Program-made: the position numbers and the translations under genes
Origin: Candidatus Sedimenticola sp. (ex Thyasira tokunagai)
GTDB lineage: Bacteria > Pseudomonadota > Gammaproteobacteria > Chromatiales > Chromatiaceae
DNA length: 64,000 bases
Reading direction: 5' to 3'
NCBI GenBank assembly: GCA_037318855.1
Contig: CP134874.1
Location: forward strand, 1,364,598 to 1,428,597
Part shown: positions 52,606-63,068 of the stretch, in pieces
How the letters are laid out: each line of letters starts with the position of its first letter
Position numbering within the stretch: position 1 is the stretch's first letter
Notes under the pieces: generated by a model
What the model was told of the DNA's origin: nothing
Seen by the model: the letters and a program-made list of their open reading frames with translations, nothing else
Database searches by the model: none

Positions 52606-53697
52606 ATGGCTGAAGTGACGAAAGAGCAGATTGAAGAGGCGATCAAGGGGCATATCGAGCCTCATCTGGAAAAAGATCTGGTAAGTGCAAAATCGGTTAA
52701 ATCAATCGATATTGCCGGCGACTCGGCCAAAGTCGAGATCGAATTGGGATTCCCTGCCAAGGGTATTGTCGGTGAGCTGGCATCTACTATTAAGGGTCTG
52801 GTGGAAGGAGTCGCCGGCATCTCCTCCGCTGATGTAACTGTTGGCTGGAAGGTGACCGCTCACTCGGTACAGAAATCACTGAAGCCGATCGATAACGTCA
52901 AGAACATCATCGCCGTTGCGTCCGGTAAAGGGGGGGTGGGCAAATCCACCACCTCCATCAACCTGGCTCTCGCACTGGCGGAAGAGGGTGCCAAGGTAGG
53001 TATACTGGATGCTGATATCTATGGTCCGTCGCAGCCACGCATGCTGGGTATCACCGGTCAGCCTGAGTCGAAGGACGGCAAGACCATGGAGCCGAAGGAG
53101 AACTACGGCCTGCAGGCGATGTCAATTGGCTTCCTGATCGATGAAGAGACGCCGATGATCTGGCGTGGCCCAATGGTCACCCAGGCACTTGAGCAACTGC
53201 TCAATGACACCAACTGGGATAGCCTCGACTATCTGATAATCGATCTTCCCCCCGGTACCGGTGACACCCAGCTGACCCTGGCCCAGAAGGTGCCGGTTTC
53301 CGGTGCGGTCATCGTTACCACTCCTCAGGATATCGCCCTACTGGATGCCAAAAAAGGCTTCAAGATGTTCGAGAAGGTAGAGGTGCCGGTGCTGGGTATC
53401 GTCGAGAATATGAGCATCCATATCTGCTCCAGCTGCGGCAACGAAGAGCACATCTTTGGTGAAGGCGGCGGCCGGCGTATGGCGGAGGAGTACGGCGTTA
53501 ACTTCCTTGGCGCCCTGCCCCTGGATATCCGTATCCGCGAGGAGACCGATAACGGCAAGCCCACTGTAGCTGTAGAGCCCGAGTCACGTATCTCTCAGAT
53601 CTACCGTGAAATTGCCCGTAAGACGGCTGCCAAGCTGGCACTGCAGGCTAAGAGCTATGCGGCTAAGTTCCCCAATATCGTGATTCAGAATAACTGA
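52606..53697 (+). CDS. apbC: Fe-S cluster carrier ATPase ApbC/Mrp
   Basis: A P-loop ATPase that carries and delivers 4Fe-4S clusters. 363 residues: an N-terminal DUF59-like domain (QIEEAIKGHIEPHLEKDLVS, VEIELGFPAKGIV), then VASGKGGVGKSTTSINLALA (deviant Walker A), DADIYGPSQPRML, IIDLPPGTGDTQLTL, and the cluster-binding CSSCG near residue 275. The start is preceded by CAGGAGACAGAA. It is monocistronic, with a terminator 140 bases after the stop. Confidence 0.96.
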   Translation: MAEVTKEQIEEAIKGHIEPHLEKDLVSAKSVKSIDIAGDSAKVEIELGFPAKGIVGELASTIKGLVEGVAGISSADVTVGWKVTAHSVQKSLKPIDNVKNIIAVASGKGGVGKSTTSINLALALAEEGAKVGILDADIYGPSQPRMLGITGQPESKDGKTMEPKENYGLQAMSIGFLIDEETPMIWRGPMVTQALEQLLNDTNWDSLDYLIIDLPPGTGDTQLTLAQKVPVSGAVIVTTPQDIALLDAKKGFKMFEKVEVPVLGIVENMSIHICSSCGNEEHIFGEGGGRRMAEEYGVNFLGALPLDIRIREETDNGKPTVAVEPESRISQIYREIARKTAAKLALQAKSYAAKFPNIVIQNN

Positions 53698-53840
53698 TAG
53701 CTGTTGGGAAACTTAAAAAGCGGGACGCAGAGGATTCAGAGAAGCGCAGAGGTCGCAGAGAAAAGCTTTTTCTCACCAAGTGACTGCTCTCTATTCTCTC
53801 TTTCTTTGTGACTGCTGATTAAACTGGAGACGCCTACTGA

Positions 53841-53865
53841 AATCCCCGCATATGCGGGGATTTTT
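53841..53865 (+). terminator. Rho-independent terminator between apbC and the deaminase gene
   Basis: Perfect stem AATCCCCGCA / TGCGGGGATT around a TA centre with a T run after it. It probably ends apbC transcripts. The stretch between the apbC stop and this hairpin contains gcagagga and gcgcagaggtcgcagag, short purine-rich repeats, and no gene. Confidence 0.85.
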
Positions 53866-53939
53866 GTTGGTAAAAAGGTGGGCTTGATTCACCTTTTTCC
53901 TTATTATGCCGTTGCACGGATAATCGATGGAGAGAATGA

Positions 53940-54476
53940 ATGAGTATGAAATGGGACACCCGCTTTCTTGGTTTGGCTGCTCATATTTCCGCTTGGAGTA
54001 AGGATCCATCGTCACAGGTTGGGGCAGTGATTACCGACCACAATCGCATCGTCTCCCTCGGTTATAACGGCTTTGCCGCCGGTGTAGAGGATCGGGAGAG
54101 CCGTCTGGCCGACAGGAATTGCAAGCTTAACCTCACTATCCATGCCGAAGAGAATGCGATGATTTTTGCCAAGCGTGATCTGCGAGGTTGTACTGTTTTT
54201 GTGACCCACCCCCCTTGTCCCCGTTGTGCTTCGAAGTTGATCCAGGAAGAGATCAAACGCATCGTCTATATCAATCCCAGCAATGATTTCCTCTCCCGTT
54301 GGGCCGATGATCTGGAGCTGTCACAAGAGATGTACCGGGAGGCCGGTGTTGAGGTAACCGGATACGCCGTCGAAAAGATCAATGTGGAGGATGCCAAAAT
54401 CACTGTGGCTCCCGGTGGTTTCTTCAGAGAGGTATTGGGTCGTTTGCTCCGTACAATTGACGGCAATGCAAAATGA
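53940..54476 (+). CDS. dCMP/cytidine deaminase-like zinc enzyme
   Basis: 178 residues with the zinc-dependent deaminase core. The first ligand and proton shuttle lie in TIHAEENAMIFAK (HAE), the other two ligands in THPPCPRCASKLIQ (PCxxC). The N-terminal FLGLAAHISAWSKDPSSQVG and GYNGFAAGVEDRESRL are typical of deoxycytidylate deaminases (ComEB-like), which provide dUMP for thymidylate synthesis. A GGAGAGA site precedes the ATG. No partner genes. Confidence 0.88.
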   Translation: MSMKWDTRFLGLAAHISAWSKDPSSQVGAVITDHNRIVSLGYNGFAAGVEDRESRLADRNCKLNLTIHAEENAMIFAKRDLRGCTVFVTHPPCPRCASKLIQEEIKRIVYINPSNDFLSRWADDLELSQEMYREAGVEVTGYAVEKINVEDAKITVAPGGFFREVLGRLLRTIDGNAK

Positions 54477-54500
54477 TGCCTGATTACTCCTGAAACTCAG

Positions 54501-54662
54501 CCGGAAATGAACGCAAATAAACGCAAATGTGACTCTTGATTCACGCTTGTAGGTAATATAGGCAGAGCATGGATCGTAAATAACCACCAAGGGCTTGTTC
54601 AGGCGCTTCGCAGTATGGGGAGTATTGCAAATATTTGCGTTCATACGCGTTTATTTGCGGCC
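54501..54662. repeat. GAACGCAAATAAACGC inverted element
   Basis: Left end aaatgaacgcaaataaacgc and right end gcgttcatacgcgtttattt are inverted versions of the same motif set, with a 95-base interior lacking a gene. It fills the intergenic space between the deaminase gene and the convergent DUF3108 gene. Confidence 0.65.
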
Positions 54663-54717
54663 TATATTGGCTTATCTTCTTCTGTCGCCGGCTGGGCTTC
54701 AAGGGTAATTATCCGAG

Positions 54718-55452
54718 TTACCCCGGCCTGCTCCAAGAGACACTGCTCAGCTCGACGGTGAATTTACCGTCCTTCTCCTGCTTTACGATTTTTATCGGTA
54801 GGTAGTGGAGCTCCGGCGCCATCCAGAAAGTGGCGCGGGTTGGGTGGTTATCCTTGGCATGCGTCAGCTTTACTACGTCGTAGTTGCCCGCCTCGACCTG
54901 TATCTGCACCCTGTTATGGCGTTTGAAATGGTAGGTCTTCAGGCGTCCGCCATCGGCTACCTGGAATTGTGTGCCGTCTTTACTTTGTGCCAGATGTGAC
55001 ATCAGAGCCAGTTGCTGGCTAAATTTATCCTGGGCGCCACTTGGGACGTCCATCGACCAGTTACTGTTTCCTGTTTGGTTCGATACCCGGTGGTTTTGCC
55101 AGTCGAAGTCGAGACTCACTTTGCGTACTTTTTTCCGTTTTACGTGATGGTAAAAGTAGTTGAGAGGTGTAATACGGCTGCCACTGATTGTTCCCTGGCT
55201 GATCTCTGTGATCTCATCATTTCTGAAGATTGCGGCTATGCCTACCGAGGTGGTGTGGGCGCGGTAGGTGTACTCTCCTTCAGGGGTGATATCCAGGGAA
55301 ATTTTGATTCTGCCTACGGTGATGCTCCCCATCTGCAGATTGTACTCTGCGGTGTAGGGCTTCAGTGATTGTGTCTCGGCCGCTACAAGCGAATGTCCCA
55401 ACAGTATCCATCCGATGAGGAGGATTCGAGGGAACCATCGGTCACCGTTCAT
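54718..55452 (-). CDS. DUF3108 family secreted protein
   Basis: 244 residues with a signal peptide (ILLIGWILLGHSLVAAE). The body is strand-rich: YTAEYNLQMGSITVGRIKIS, YTYRAHTTSVGIAAIFRNDE, ITPLNYFYHHVKRKKVRKVS and FWMAPELHYLPIKIVKQEKDG match DUF3108, a periplasmic family of unknown function. Its start overlaps the purN stop by 4 bases, so it forms an operon purM-purN-DUF3108, a common arrangement in proteobacteria. Confidence 0.88.
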   Translation of the reverse strand: MNGDRWFPRILLIGWILLGHSLVAAETQSLKPYTAEYNLQMGSITVGRIKISLDITPEGEYTYRAHTTSVGIAAIFRNDEITEISQGTISGSRITPLNYFYHHVKRKKVRKVSLDFDWQNHRVSNQTGNSNWSMDVPSGAQDKFSQQLALMSHLAQSKDGTQFQVADGGRLKTYHFKRHNRVQIQVEAGNYDVVKLTHAKDNHPTRATFWMAPELHYLPIKIVKQEKDGKFTVELSSVSWSRPG

Positions 55453-56117
55453 ACCGAAGGCGGCTCCAGGGTGTTGAAGATGACTGGTGCTTCGAGCTGT
55501 TTTCCATCTTTCAATACTCTATTCTCCTTCAGCTTCAAGCGACCCTCGGCAAACCATCGAATAACCTGTGGGTAGATGATATGTTCCTGGGTTAACACCC
55601 TGGCGGCCAACTGCTGCTCATCATCATCCTGAAGTACCGGAACCTTGGCCTGTAGAACCAGCGGACCGCCGTCCAGCTCTTCGGTGACGAAGTGGACACT
55701 GGCGCCGTGTTCTTTGTCACCCGCCTCCAGTACCCGCTGGTGGGTATGCAGGCCGCGGTAATTAGGCAGCAGTGACGGGTGAATGTTCAACATGCGTCCG
55801 TGCAAGCGTGTGACAAGTGGCGGGGTAAGGATACGCATAAAGCCCGCCAGGGCGACCAGTCCCGGCTGGTATGACTCGATTAGATCCCCCAGCGCCTGAT
55901 CGTAGCTCTCTCTATCGGTGTAGGCTTTGTGGTCAAGTACCTGGGTTTCGATACCAGCCCGGGCGGCACGTTCAAGCCCAAAAGCGTCGGCCCTGTTGCT
56001 GATTACCGCCCTGACTTCGACTATCGGGTCGTTCTCGGCGGCATCAATGATCGCCTGTAGATTACTGCCGCTGCCGGAGATCAGCACCACCAGCGAGAGT
56101 TGCTGCTGTGTTGTCAC
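55449..56117 (-). CDS. purN: Phosphoribosylglycinamide formyltransferase
   Basis: Adds a formyl group to GAR in purine synthesis, using 10-formyl-THF. 222 residues: [18 protein letters not shown], catalytic [20 protein letters not shown] with the His and the downstream Asp in [20 protein letters not shown] overlap with purM upstream. Confidence 0.96.
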   Translation of the reverse strand: MTTQQQLSLVVLISGSGSNLQAIIDAAENDPIVEVRAVISNRADAFGLERAARAGIETQVLDHKAYTDRESYDQALGDLIESYQPGLVALAGFMRILTPPLVTRLHGRMLNIHPSLLPNYRGLHTHQRVLEAGDKEHGASVHFVTEELDGGPLVLQAKVPVLQDDDEQQLAARVLTQEHIIYPQVIRWFAEGRLKLKENRVLKDGKQLEAPVIFNTLEPPSV

Positions 56118-57172
56118 GTTGTTACTTCCACCACGGCATCGCCTTCAGTGGCTTCTATCCGCCCCAGTTGCCAGACTGTTTCGCCCTGCTCCCGGAGCAG
56201 AGTCATGGCCTTATCGGCCTCCTCGGCGGCGATACAGACCACCATGCCGACACCGCAGTTGAAGGTGCGCATCATCTCGCTGTCGATGACATTGCCCTGT
56301 TCTTGCAGCCACCGGAAGACCGGTGGTAACTCCCAGGAGTTGCCATCAATCACTGCTTTAGTACCCGTTGGCAGAACCCGGGGAATGTTCTCCAGCAGCC
56401 CGCCGCCGGTAATATGCGCGAGGGCGTGGATGTTCAGGGCATTGTGCAGCGCCAGCAGGGATTTAACGTAGATGCGGGTAGGGGCCAGAAGCGCCTCGCC
56501 CAGTGTCTGTTCTCCCATCATCTGATTGAGGTCGGCGTCAGAGACTTCAAGAATTTTACGAACCAGTGAATAGCCATTGGAGTGAGGCCCGGAGGAGGCG
56601 AGTCCCAGCAGCAGGTCGCCAGAGCGCACACGGCCTGGTTCGATGATACGGGATTTTTCGACAATCCCTACAGAGAAACCGGCCAGGTCATAATCACCTG
56701 CACCATACATCCCCGGCATCTCGGCGGTCTCACCACCGGTGAGGGCGGCACCGGACTGCTTGCATCCCTCGGCTATGCCCTTGACCACGTCGGTAGCGAT
56801 ATCGACATCCAATTTTCCGGTAGCGTAGTAGTCGAGGAAGAAGAGCGGTTCGGCACCGGTAACGATAATGTCGTTGACACACATTGCAACCAAATCAATG
56901 CCGATGGTGTCGTGTTTTTCGAGTTCCAGCGCCAGTTTCAGTTTGGTGCCGACGCCATCCGTACCTGATACCAGTACCGGTTCCTTGTAGCGATCAAGGG
57001 GCAACTCAAAAAGGGCGCCGAAACCGCCGAGTCCCGCCATGACACCTGGTCTAAAGGTCGCTTTAACAATCGGTTTGATTCGCTCTACCAGACTGTTACC
57101 GGCATCGATGTCTACACCGGCGTCGCGGTAACTGAGGGAATCGCTCTTATCCTGATCCACTGATGGCTCCAA
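56114..57172 (-). CDS. purM: Phosphoribosylformylglycinamidine cyclo-ligase
   Basis: Closes the imidazole ring of AIR in purine synthesis. 352 residues: [54 protein letters not shown] and [15 protein letters not shown] are the family hallmarks. It is transcribed away from the DUF2066 gene, the usual divergent arrangement in gammaproteobacteria. Confidence 0.97.
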   Translation of the reverse strand: MEPSVDQDKSDSLSYRDAGVDIDAGNSLVERIKPIVKATFRPGVMAGLGGFGALFELPLDRYKEPVLVSGTDGVGTKLKLALELEKHDTIGIDLVAMCVNDIIVTGAEPLFFLDYYATGKLDVDIATDVVKGIAEGCKQSGAALTGGETAEMPGMYGAGDYDLAGFSVGIVEKSRIIEPGRVRSGDLLLGLASSGPHSNGYSLVRKILEVSDADLNQMMGEQTLGEALLAPTRIYVKSLLALHNALNIHALAHITGGGLLENIPRVLPTGTKAVIDGNSWELPPVFRWLQEQGNVIDSEMMRTFNCGVGMVVCIAAEEADKAMTLLREQGETVWQLGRIEATEGDAVVEVTT

Positions 57173-57327
57173 AAATTTGTAGGGTAAAACGCAATATTAT
57201 CAAATCGGGAGGGGTAGGGCAGGTAAAAACGTGATTTCGCACATTTTAGACAGGATGTGAGTAGCAGGATAGAATTGGCGGATTCACTCTTGCGCGGTGC
57301 GCCGCTTGGGCTTTACCCTTCACTGCT

Positions 57328-58503
57328 ATGATCAATAAATATAGAACTTTGCCCATCACCCTGCTTCTCCTGCTTCTGTTGTCCCCATGGGAAAGCGTTT
57401 TTGCCGCCCAGATGAAAGGACTTTACGAGGTGGAGGTGCCCGTGGCGGGGCAGGAAACGGTCCAGCGGAACGAGGCGATTCGTAAGGCGTTTGGGCTGAT
57501 GCTGGTGAAGGTGACCGGTAATCGTGGGGTCACCGAGCGCCAAGAGCTGGTCGATGCAATCCGCAAGGCGCCTCGCTATGTTCAACAGTATCAGTATCGC
57601 CTGGCTCCGATAGAGAAGGAAGCGCTTGAAGCGACTGCCATGGATAGTGTGGCTGAGCCACCGATGGGACCTGCCGGCGACTCCCCCGAAGGAGCGGTGA
57701 AAGCGGTTGAGGAGGAGCCTGCACGCCTGCTCAAGGTGACCTTTGATCGTAATGCGGTGGAGCGCCTCCTGCGGGCAAAGCGCCTGCCGGTGTGGGATGG
57801 TAATCGCCCCAGTGGTCTTATCTGGCTGGGAGTTGAGTCAGGCAGCAAGCGCAGGCTGGGAATGCCAGATGCCGATGTCGAGCTCTACGCGGCAATGGTT
57901 GAGTCATCAGGTGACCGCGGTATACCACTGATCTTTCCGTTGATGGATTTGGAGGATCAGGCGGGGATGAAAGTAGCCGATATTTGGGGTGATTTTGAGG
58001 CGAATATCCGTCGTGCATCCAACCGTTATGCTCCCGATCTGATCGTCAGTGGGCGTTTGATTCAACTGTCAGGGCGTCTTTGGCGTGCCCAGTGGAGTTT
58101 CTATCTGGCTGATCAAGTGGTTAAGTGGAGTGATGAGAGTAGTGCCGTTGAAATTCTGGCTGATCAGGGAGTACAGCGGATAGCCGATTTGCTGGCTGAG
58201 CGTTTTGCTCCGCTAGGAGGGGATGATGGGGTGTCTCTGGTCAGGCTCCGGGTGGAGGGAGTACATGATTTTAAAGGGTACCTCACCGTTGGGAATATGC
58301 TTCGCTCTCAGGGTGCGGTTGATCATGTGGATATTCTCTTTGTCGAACCTGATGCAGTCACATTCGGCTTGCAGGCACGGGGTGGAATTCAGCTGCTGGA
58401 GCAGGGGCTTGTCTTGGGAGGCATACTGATTCCGGCGGCCGGCTCTCAAGCGGCAGACAGTCTGCTTACCGGCCAAGTTGATCTCACATACCGCATGAAG
58501 TGA
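57328..58503 (+). CDS. DUF2066 family secreted protein
   Basis: 391 residues with a signal peptide (LPITLLLLLLLSPWESVFA). The body starts MKGLYEVEVPVAGQETVQRN and EAIRKAFGLMLVKVTGNRGV, the characteristic DUF2066 opening. A proline/glutamate-rich insert lies near residues 110-130. The function is unknown. It is followed after 12 bases by a CDP-alcohol phosphatidyltransferase gene, and hda lies further downstream, as in many relatives. Confidence 0.88.
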   Translation: MINKYRTLPITLLLLLLLSPWESVFAAQMKGLYEVEVPVAGQETVQRNEAIRKAFGLMLVKVTGNRGVTERQELVDAIRKAPRYVQQYQYRLAPIEKEALEATAMDSVAEPPMGPAGDSPEGAVKAVEEEPARLLKVTFDRNAVERLLRAKRLPVWDGNRPSGLIWLGVESGSKRRLGMPDADVELYAAMVESSGDRGIPLIFPLMDLEDQAGMKVADIWGDFEANIRRASNRYAPDLIVSGRLIQLSGRLWRAQWSFYLADQVVKWSDESSAVEILADQGVQRIADLLAERFAPLGGDDGVSLVRLRVEGVHDFKGYLTVGNMLRSQGAVDHVDILFVEPDAVTFGLQARGGIQLLEQGLVLGGILIPAAGSQAADSLLTGQVDLTYRMK

Positions 58504-58515
58504 TGGAGTAGTGCT

Positions 58516-59076
58516 GTGAGACGTGAAGATATTCCCAATCTGATCAGTATCCTGCGAATATTTCTCTCAATTCCTGTGATATGGATGCTGCTGGAGCAGC
58601 AGTTTACTATTGCTCTGGTGCTGTTTGCCGTAGCCGGTATCTCAGATGGTCTTGATGGTTATTTGGCAAAGCACTATGGTTGGGAGAGTCGTCTCGGTGG
58701 TTTGCTTGATCCGTTAGCGGATAAGGTGCTGCTGGTCTCCAGCTACCTTTCGCTTGCTGTTATCGGTGCAATCCCCGTGTGGTTGGTGCTGCTGGTAATT
58801 TTGCGTGATCTGGTGATTGTTACTGGTGCCCTGATCTATAACTTCCGTATCAAGCAACTGGACGCCGAACCCAGTATGCTCAGTAAATTCAACACCCTGG
58901 TACAGATCGTTCTGGTGCTGGCCGTGGTGTTGGATATGGGGGTACTCAACCTGCCGATATGGATTACCGGGGGTTTGATATGGCTGGTCCTTGTCACCAC
59001 CCTGGCTAGTGGTATCAACTACGTCTGGGTCTGGAGTAGGCTGGCGGCCAGCCATGGTGATAACGAAAAGAGCTGA
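58516..59076 (+). CDS. CDP-alcohol phosphatidyltransferase family protein
   Basis: A 186-residue membrane enzyme that transfers a phosphatidyl group from CDP-diacylglycerol. The active-site motif appears as DGLDGYLAKHYGWESRLGGL followed by LDPLADK, i.e. DG..A(K)..........G...DP.AD, with K in place of the usual R. The remaining sequence is several hydrophobic helices. It is close to phosphatidylglycerophosphate synthase (PgsA), but the acceptor alcohol cannot be fixed from sequence. Start is GTG at 58516. It ends just before a convergent gene. Confidence 0.85.
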   Translation: MRREDIPNLISILRIFLSIPVIWMLLEQQFTIALVLFAVAGISDGLDGYLAKHYGWESRLGGLLDPLADKVLLVSSYLSLAVIGAIPVWLVLLVILRDLVIVTGALIYNFRIKQLDAEPSMLSKFNTLVQIVLVLAVVLDMGVLNLPIWITGGLIWLVLVTTLASGINYVWVWSRLAASHGDNEKS

Positions 59077-59080
59077 TTCC

Positions 59081-59617
59081 TTAGGGCATGATTGGATTCA
59101 TAAAGCCCATAGGACGCGAAATCTGCCTTACATTCTCACGCATCACCGCTACGCTTCCTCCTATCTGACCAAAGCGAAGTTCGATATTGTTCATGCCACC
59201 GCCTAAGTGGGTCATCTCCTGGCCGATAGTGTTCGTTTCAGCCGTTATCTTGTGCATGTTGGTGCTGATTTTCGGCAATGTTTTGGTGATAGAGTCTGTG
59301 TGATTGTTGATGGCTTCCATATGATCAACATGTTTAGCGATCGACTTCATCTTGCCGCTGATGGTGATCATATTGTTGTTTACAGATTTCAAGTTGGTGT
59401 GCATCGAGTCCATGTTGTTGACGATGCCGGTAAGATCTTGATAGAGGATATGAATGTAATAGATATTGAACACCGCCAGGATTAAGAGCAGTAGCGACAT
59501 GGTCACGATCACCAGATTGGTGATACGGAAATGGTGGTGGCGTTCGTCTAGATGGATCTGGGTTTCGCGACCGAGTCGACCAACCACTTCAACTACAATA
59601 CGTTTAGGATCTTCCAT
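59081..59617 (-). CDS. Membrane-anchored coiled-coil protein (paralogue B)
   Basis: 178 residues of no family I know: a short basic N-terminus, one hydrophobic helix (ITNLVIVTMSLLLLILAVFN), then a long alpha-helical coiled coil with heptad hydrophobics (MDSMHTNLKSVNNNMITISG, IELRFGQIGGSVAVMRENV) and a C-terminal motif RPMGFMNPIMP. Layout and C-terminus parallel the upstream gene. It looks like a membrane tether or a chemoreceptor-like stalk without a signalling domain. 10 bases after its paralogue. Confidence 0.7.
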   Translation of the reverse strand: MEDPKRIVVEVVGRLGRETQIHLDERHHHFRITNLVIVTMSLLLLILAVFNIYYIHILYQDLTGIVNNMDSMHTNLKSVNNNMITISGKMKSIAKHVDHMEAINNHTDSITKTLPKISTNMHKITAETNTIGQEMTHLGGGMNNIELRFGQIGGSVAVMRENVRQISRPMGFMNPIMP

Positions 59618-59627
59618 ATCGGTTCAC

Positions 59628-60212
59628 TTATTGAAAAAACGGGAACATTTTGTTCATGGTGCGCGCTGGCTGGCCCATGCGGTGCATATCGCCGCCCATT
59701 CGCTGCACCTCGAAATTCAGGTGGTCTATCGAGACGGAGATGTTGCCGATATTGTGGCGTACCCCCCCAATATCACGTTTGATTCCACCGATACTCCCCT
59801 CCATGAGCACCATGTCTTCGGAAATGGCTGTCATCTCCCTGTCCATTATGCCGGTTTGCTGGTCAATCTCCTGCAACAGCGCCACCCGTTTATCCATGCT
59901 GGTAATGTACTCCTCCATCAGTTTCATCTGGCTGGAGACCGAAGTGAAATCTTGGTTCATGCTGATGACAACATGGGAGATGCTGTTGATCTGTGAAGAG
60001 AGGGTCAACAGCAGGACTAGAATTGAGATGGCGATGGCGCCAAGGATAGTGATACCGGCCCGAATGCTGTAGTTGAGACGATCGGCCAGCTTATTTTTAA
60101 TTTCGATCTGGCTAAGGATGATCGCTTCAAACGAGCCGACCGCACGAAGAAACTGTTGCTCAAGAACTTCGTCGTCTGTTTCATCGTCAGTTGGGGAACT
60201 CTCTTTTGTCAT
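59628..60212 (-). CDS. Membrane-anchored coiled-coil protein (paralogue A)
   Basis: 194 residues: an acidic N-terminus (SSPTDDETDDEVLEQQF), a helix LADRLNYSIRAGITIL, a hydrophobic segment (TILGAIAISILVLLLTLSS), then coiled coil (SISHVVISMNQDFTSVSSQM, IGGIKRDIGGVRHNIGNISV) and C-terminal RTMNKMFPFFQ. The second gene of the pair repeats this plan, so both came from one duplication. Function unknown; the pair sits in the otherwise conserved purM-to-hda region. Confidence 0.7.
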   Translation of the reverse strand: MTKESSPTDDETDDEVLEQQFLRAVGSFEAIILSQIEIKNKLADRLNYSIRAGITILGAIAISILVLLLTLSSQINSISHVVISMNQDFTSVSSQMKLMEEYITSMDKRVALLQEIDQQTGIMDREMTAISEDMVLMEGSIGGIKRDIGGVRHNIGNISVSIDHLNFEVQRMGGDMHRMGQPARTMNKMFPFFQ

Positions 60213-60557
60213 TTTCTATTTCCCAATCAATCACGCCGGTGAGATGCCACTGTGAATTCCCCGGCCGGAAAAATACCCGCTACCGCTTAAGGAGCCTCCG
60301 ATCAACTCGTGAACTCGCATCTTGCGCTGAAATATCCGGTTTCTGTGCTGTATACCTTAACAATAACCTGCTATTACGTGCAGTTTTCAGCTGGAAACCG
60401 AGTAGCCTGGATCACAATCCACTTCGCCAAAACCAAATCTCAGGCTGAGGCACGGAGTGCTCATCCATGATGAACAGATGATATTATCACCAATCCATAA
60501 AGTGAAGTGAGGGATTTGTATTCAATTCCTGGTTTTATGCTGGTGAGGCGCAATGTT
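60213..60557. other. Gap with one end of a dispersed repeat
   Basis: No gene is seen in this 345-base stretch. Bases 60287-60303 (ttaaggagcctccgatc) resemble the left end of the TTAAGGAG element at 23949, followed by loosely similar cgcatcttgcgctgaaat. No matching right end is visible, so it is a decayed or partial copy. Confidence 0.4.
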
Positions 60558-61028
60558 TTAGTAGCGCAGCTGTTCGACCACCTCAAATTTATATTTCTCT
60601 GGAGACCAGCCCCACGAGTAGGCTTGAAGATCCTCTATGGCAAGCTGTTGGGCGTGTTCATGGGAAGAGGGACTGAAGCCGCAGCCATAGCTTGTACGCA
60701 GCTTCCCCCGCACCGTCTTGAAGCGGCTCTTGATGACGATTACAAAGGCGTGGGTAAGGTGGGATGAGGCCTGTTGATGCATGATATCAACGTTGACCCT
60801 GTAGTCGGCATAGCCTTTTTTCCGCAAAACCTTTTCCGCCTCATCCAGCGCAAGCACCGGGTGGCGTTTGCCGTATACCAGAGCGTAATCGAGAGTGTTC
60901 CCCATCCACTTGGCCATCAGACAGACGGCGCCGCCTTGATAAGGGTCACCGGGCGCCGCCGGGGAAGGTGGCGCTGCTTGGATGGTATTGGTGGCCAGGA
61001 GCACTAAAAGTAAGGTCAGGTATCGCAC
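60558..61028 (-). CDS. Secreted protein of unknown function
   Basis: 156 residues with a signal peptide (LTLLLVLLATNTIQAAP). The mature part begins with a proline-rich stretch, then holds VCLMAKWMGNTLDYALVYGK and YGCGFSPSSHEHAQQLAIED. Two cysteines may form a disulfide. I do not recognise the family. It starts about 100 bases after hda on the same strand and may be co-transcribed. Confidence 0.65.
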   Translation of the reverse strand: MRYLTLLLVLLATNTIQAAPPSPAAPGDPYQGGAVCLMAKWMGNTLDYALVYGKRHPVLALDEAEKVLRKKGYADYRVNVDIMHQQASSHLTHAFVIVIKSRFKTVRGKLRTSYGCGFSPSSHEHAQQLAIEDLQAYSWGWSPEKYKFEVVEQLRY

Positions 61029-61128
61029 AGTTCACCTCTTTCCAAATTCCCTAAAATGTTGGCGGCGGTATCTGCCCATTTCTTTAATCCCACCGGTCTG
61101 CTCAGTGCCGGCTTTCTCGGACGGGCTC

Positions 61129-61830
61129 CTAGTCTCTGGAGGCGGCGAGAAATGACCGAACAAAGGGCGTAGTAAGGCGGCGTTGGGCCTCCAGTGAAGC
61201 GTGATCGAGTCGATCAAGCAGGTTTTGCAGAGACTCCATGTCCCGCGGTGTGTGGCGCAGGATATAAGCAGCGGTGTCATTACTCATCTCCAGACCCCGT
61301 CTGGCGGCACCTGAGGTTAGTGCATGCTGTTTCTCTTCATCAGAGAGAGGCTGGAGCTGGTAGCAGAGTCCCCAGTTCATCCGTGAAGCCAGATCAGGCA
61401 GCCTAAGGGGGAGGGCCGATGGACTCTGGGTTGCCGATACCAGTAGAGACGTGCCACGGTCCCGTAGCCGGTTGAAAAGATGGAATATCGCCTGTTCCCA
61501 GTTGGAATATCCGGCTATCTGCTGTATATCGTCGAGACAGATCAATTGCAGGCTGTCCAGATCATTAAGAATGTCCGGATGAAACTCCGATGCTTGTTGT
61601 AACGGGATGTAGGCGGCACTTCTCTGCTCTTCATCGGCAAGTTGGCAAGCGGCCTGCAGGAGATGGCTCTTGCCGACGCCCTCTCCACCCCAGAGGTAGA
61701 CAAAGGGCTCACCTTTACCCCGAGCGCAGGTGGTGAGGTCGCTTACCGCCTGGTGGTTGCCGCCGGCAACAAAGGTCTCCAGGTCGGCGTGTTTCCGAAG
61801 TGTGATGCCGAGGGCAAGCTGCTTGGCCAT
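61129..61830 (-). CDS. hda: DnaA regulatory inactivator Hda
   Basis: A DnaA-related AAA+ protein that, with the loaded beta clamp, stimulates ATP hydrolysis by DnaA after initiation. ATG 61830 gives MAKQLALGITLRKHADLETF with the clamp-binding QLALG, the usual Hda start; a longer frame from 61929 is rejected. The Walker A (LWGGEGVGKSHLL) and Walker B (LQLICLDDIQQI) motifs are visible, and the C-terminal DnaA DNA-binding domain is absent. 233 residues, standard length. Confidence 0.93.
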   Translation of the reverse strand: MAKQLALGITLRKHADLETFVAGGNHQAVSDLTTCARGKGEPFVYLWGGEGVGKSHLLQAACQLADEEQRSAAYIPLQQASEFHPDILNDLDSLQLICLDDIQQIAGYSNWEQAIFHLFNRLRDRGTSLLVSATQSPSALPLRLPDLASRMNWGLCYQLQPLSDEEKQHALTSGAARRGLEMSNDTAAYILRHTPRDMESLQNLLDRLDHASLEAQRRLTTPFVRSFLAASRD

Positions 61831-61855
61831 AGGATGCTGGTTGACTACCGTCGGA

Positions 61856-62799
<944 letters not shown>

Positions 62800-63068
62800 G
62801 GACTGCTAACTCCTTGGTGTGTGATATAGGCTATTGTAACGGGTAAGACGAAGATTTGAATACGACAATTGCGCTGTTTGATGTTGTGCTGGAAAGTTCC
62901 GGTTATTTTCGATTCTGTTAGGCAGAGATCATACAGGCTGCAAGTCGGTTTTATCTGTAGAGTGGATATATTCAGTTGTGTCTGGTTTTACTTCACCGCA
63001 GATAGCTGAATAACTGCAAACTTTATTTCAGGATGGGTATGGACAGAGAGCATTCAGGAGGCAGCCCC

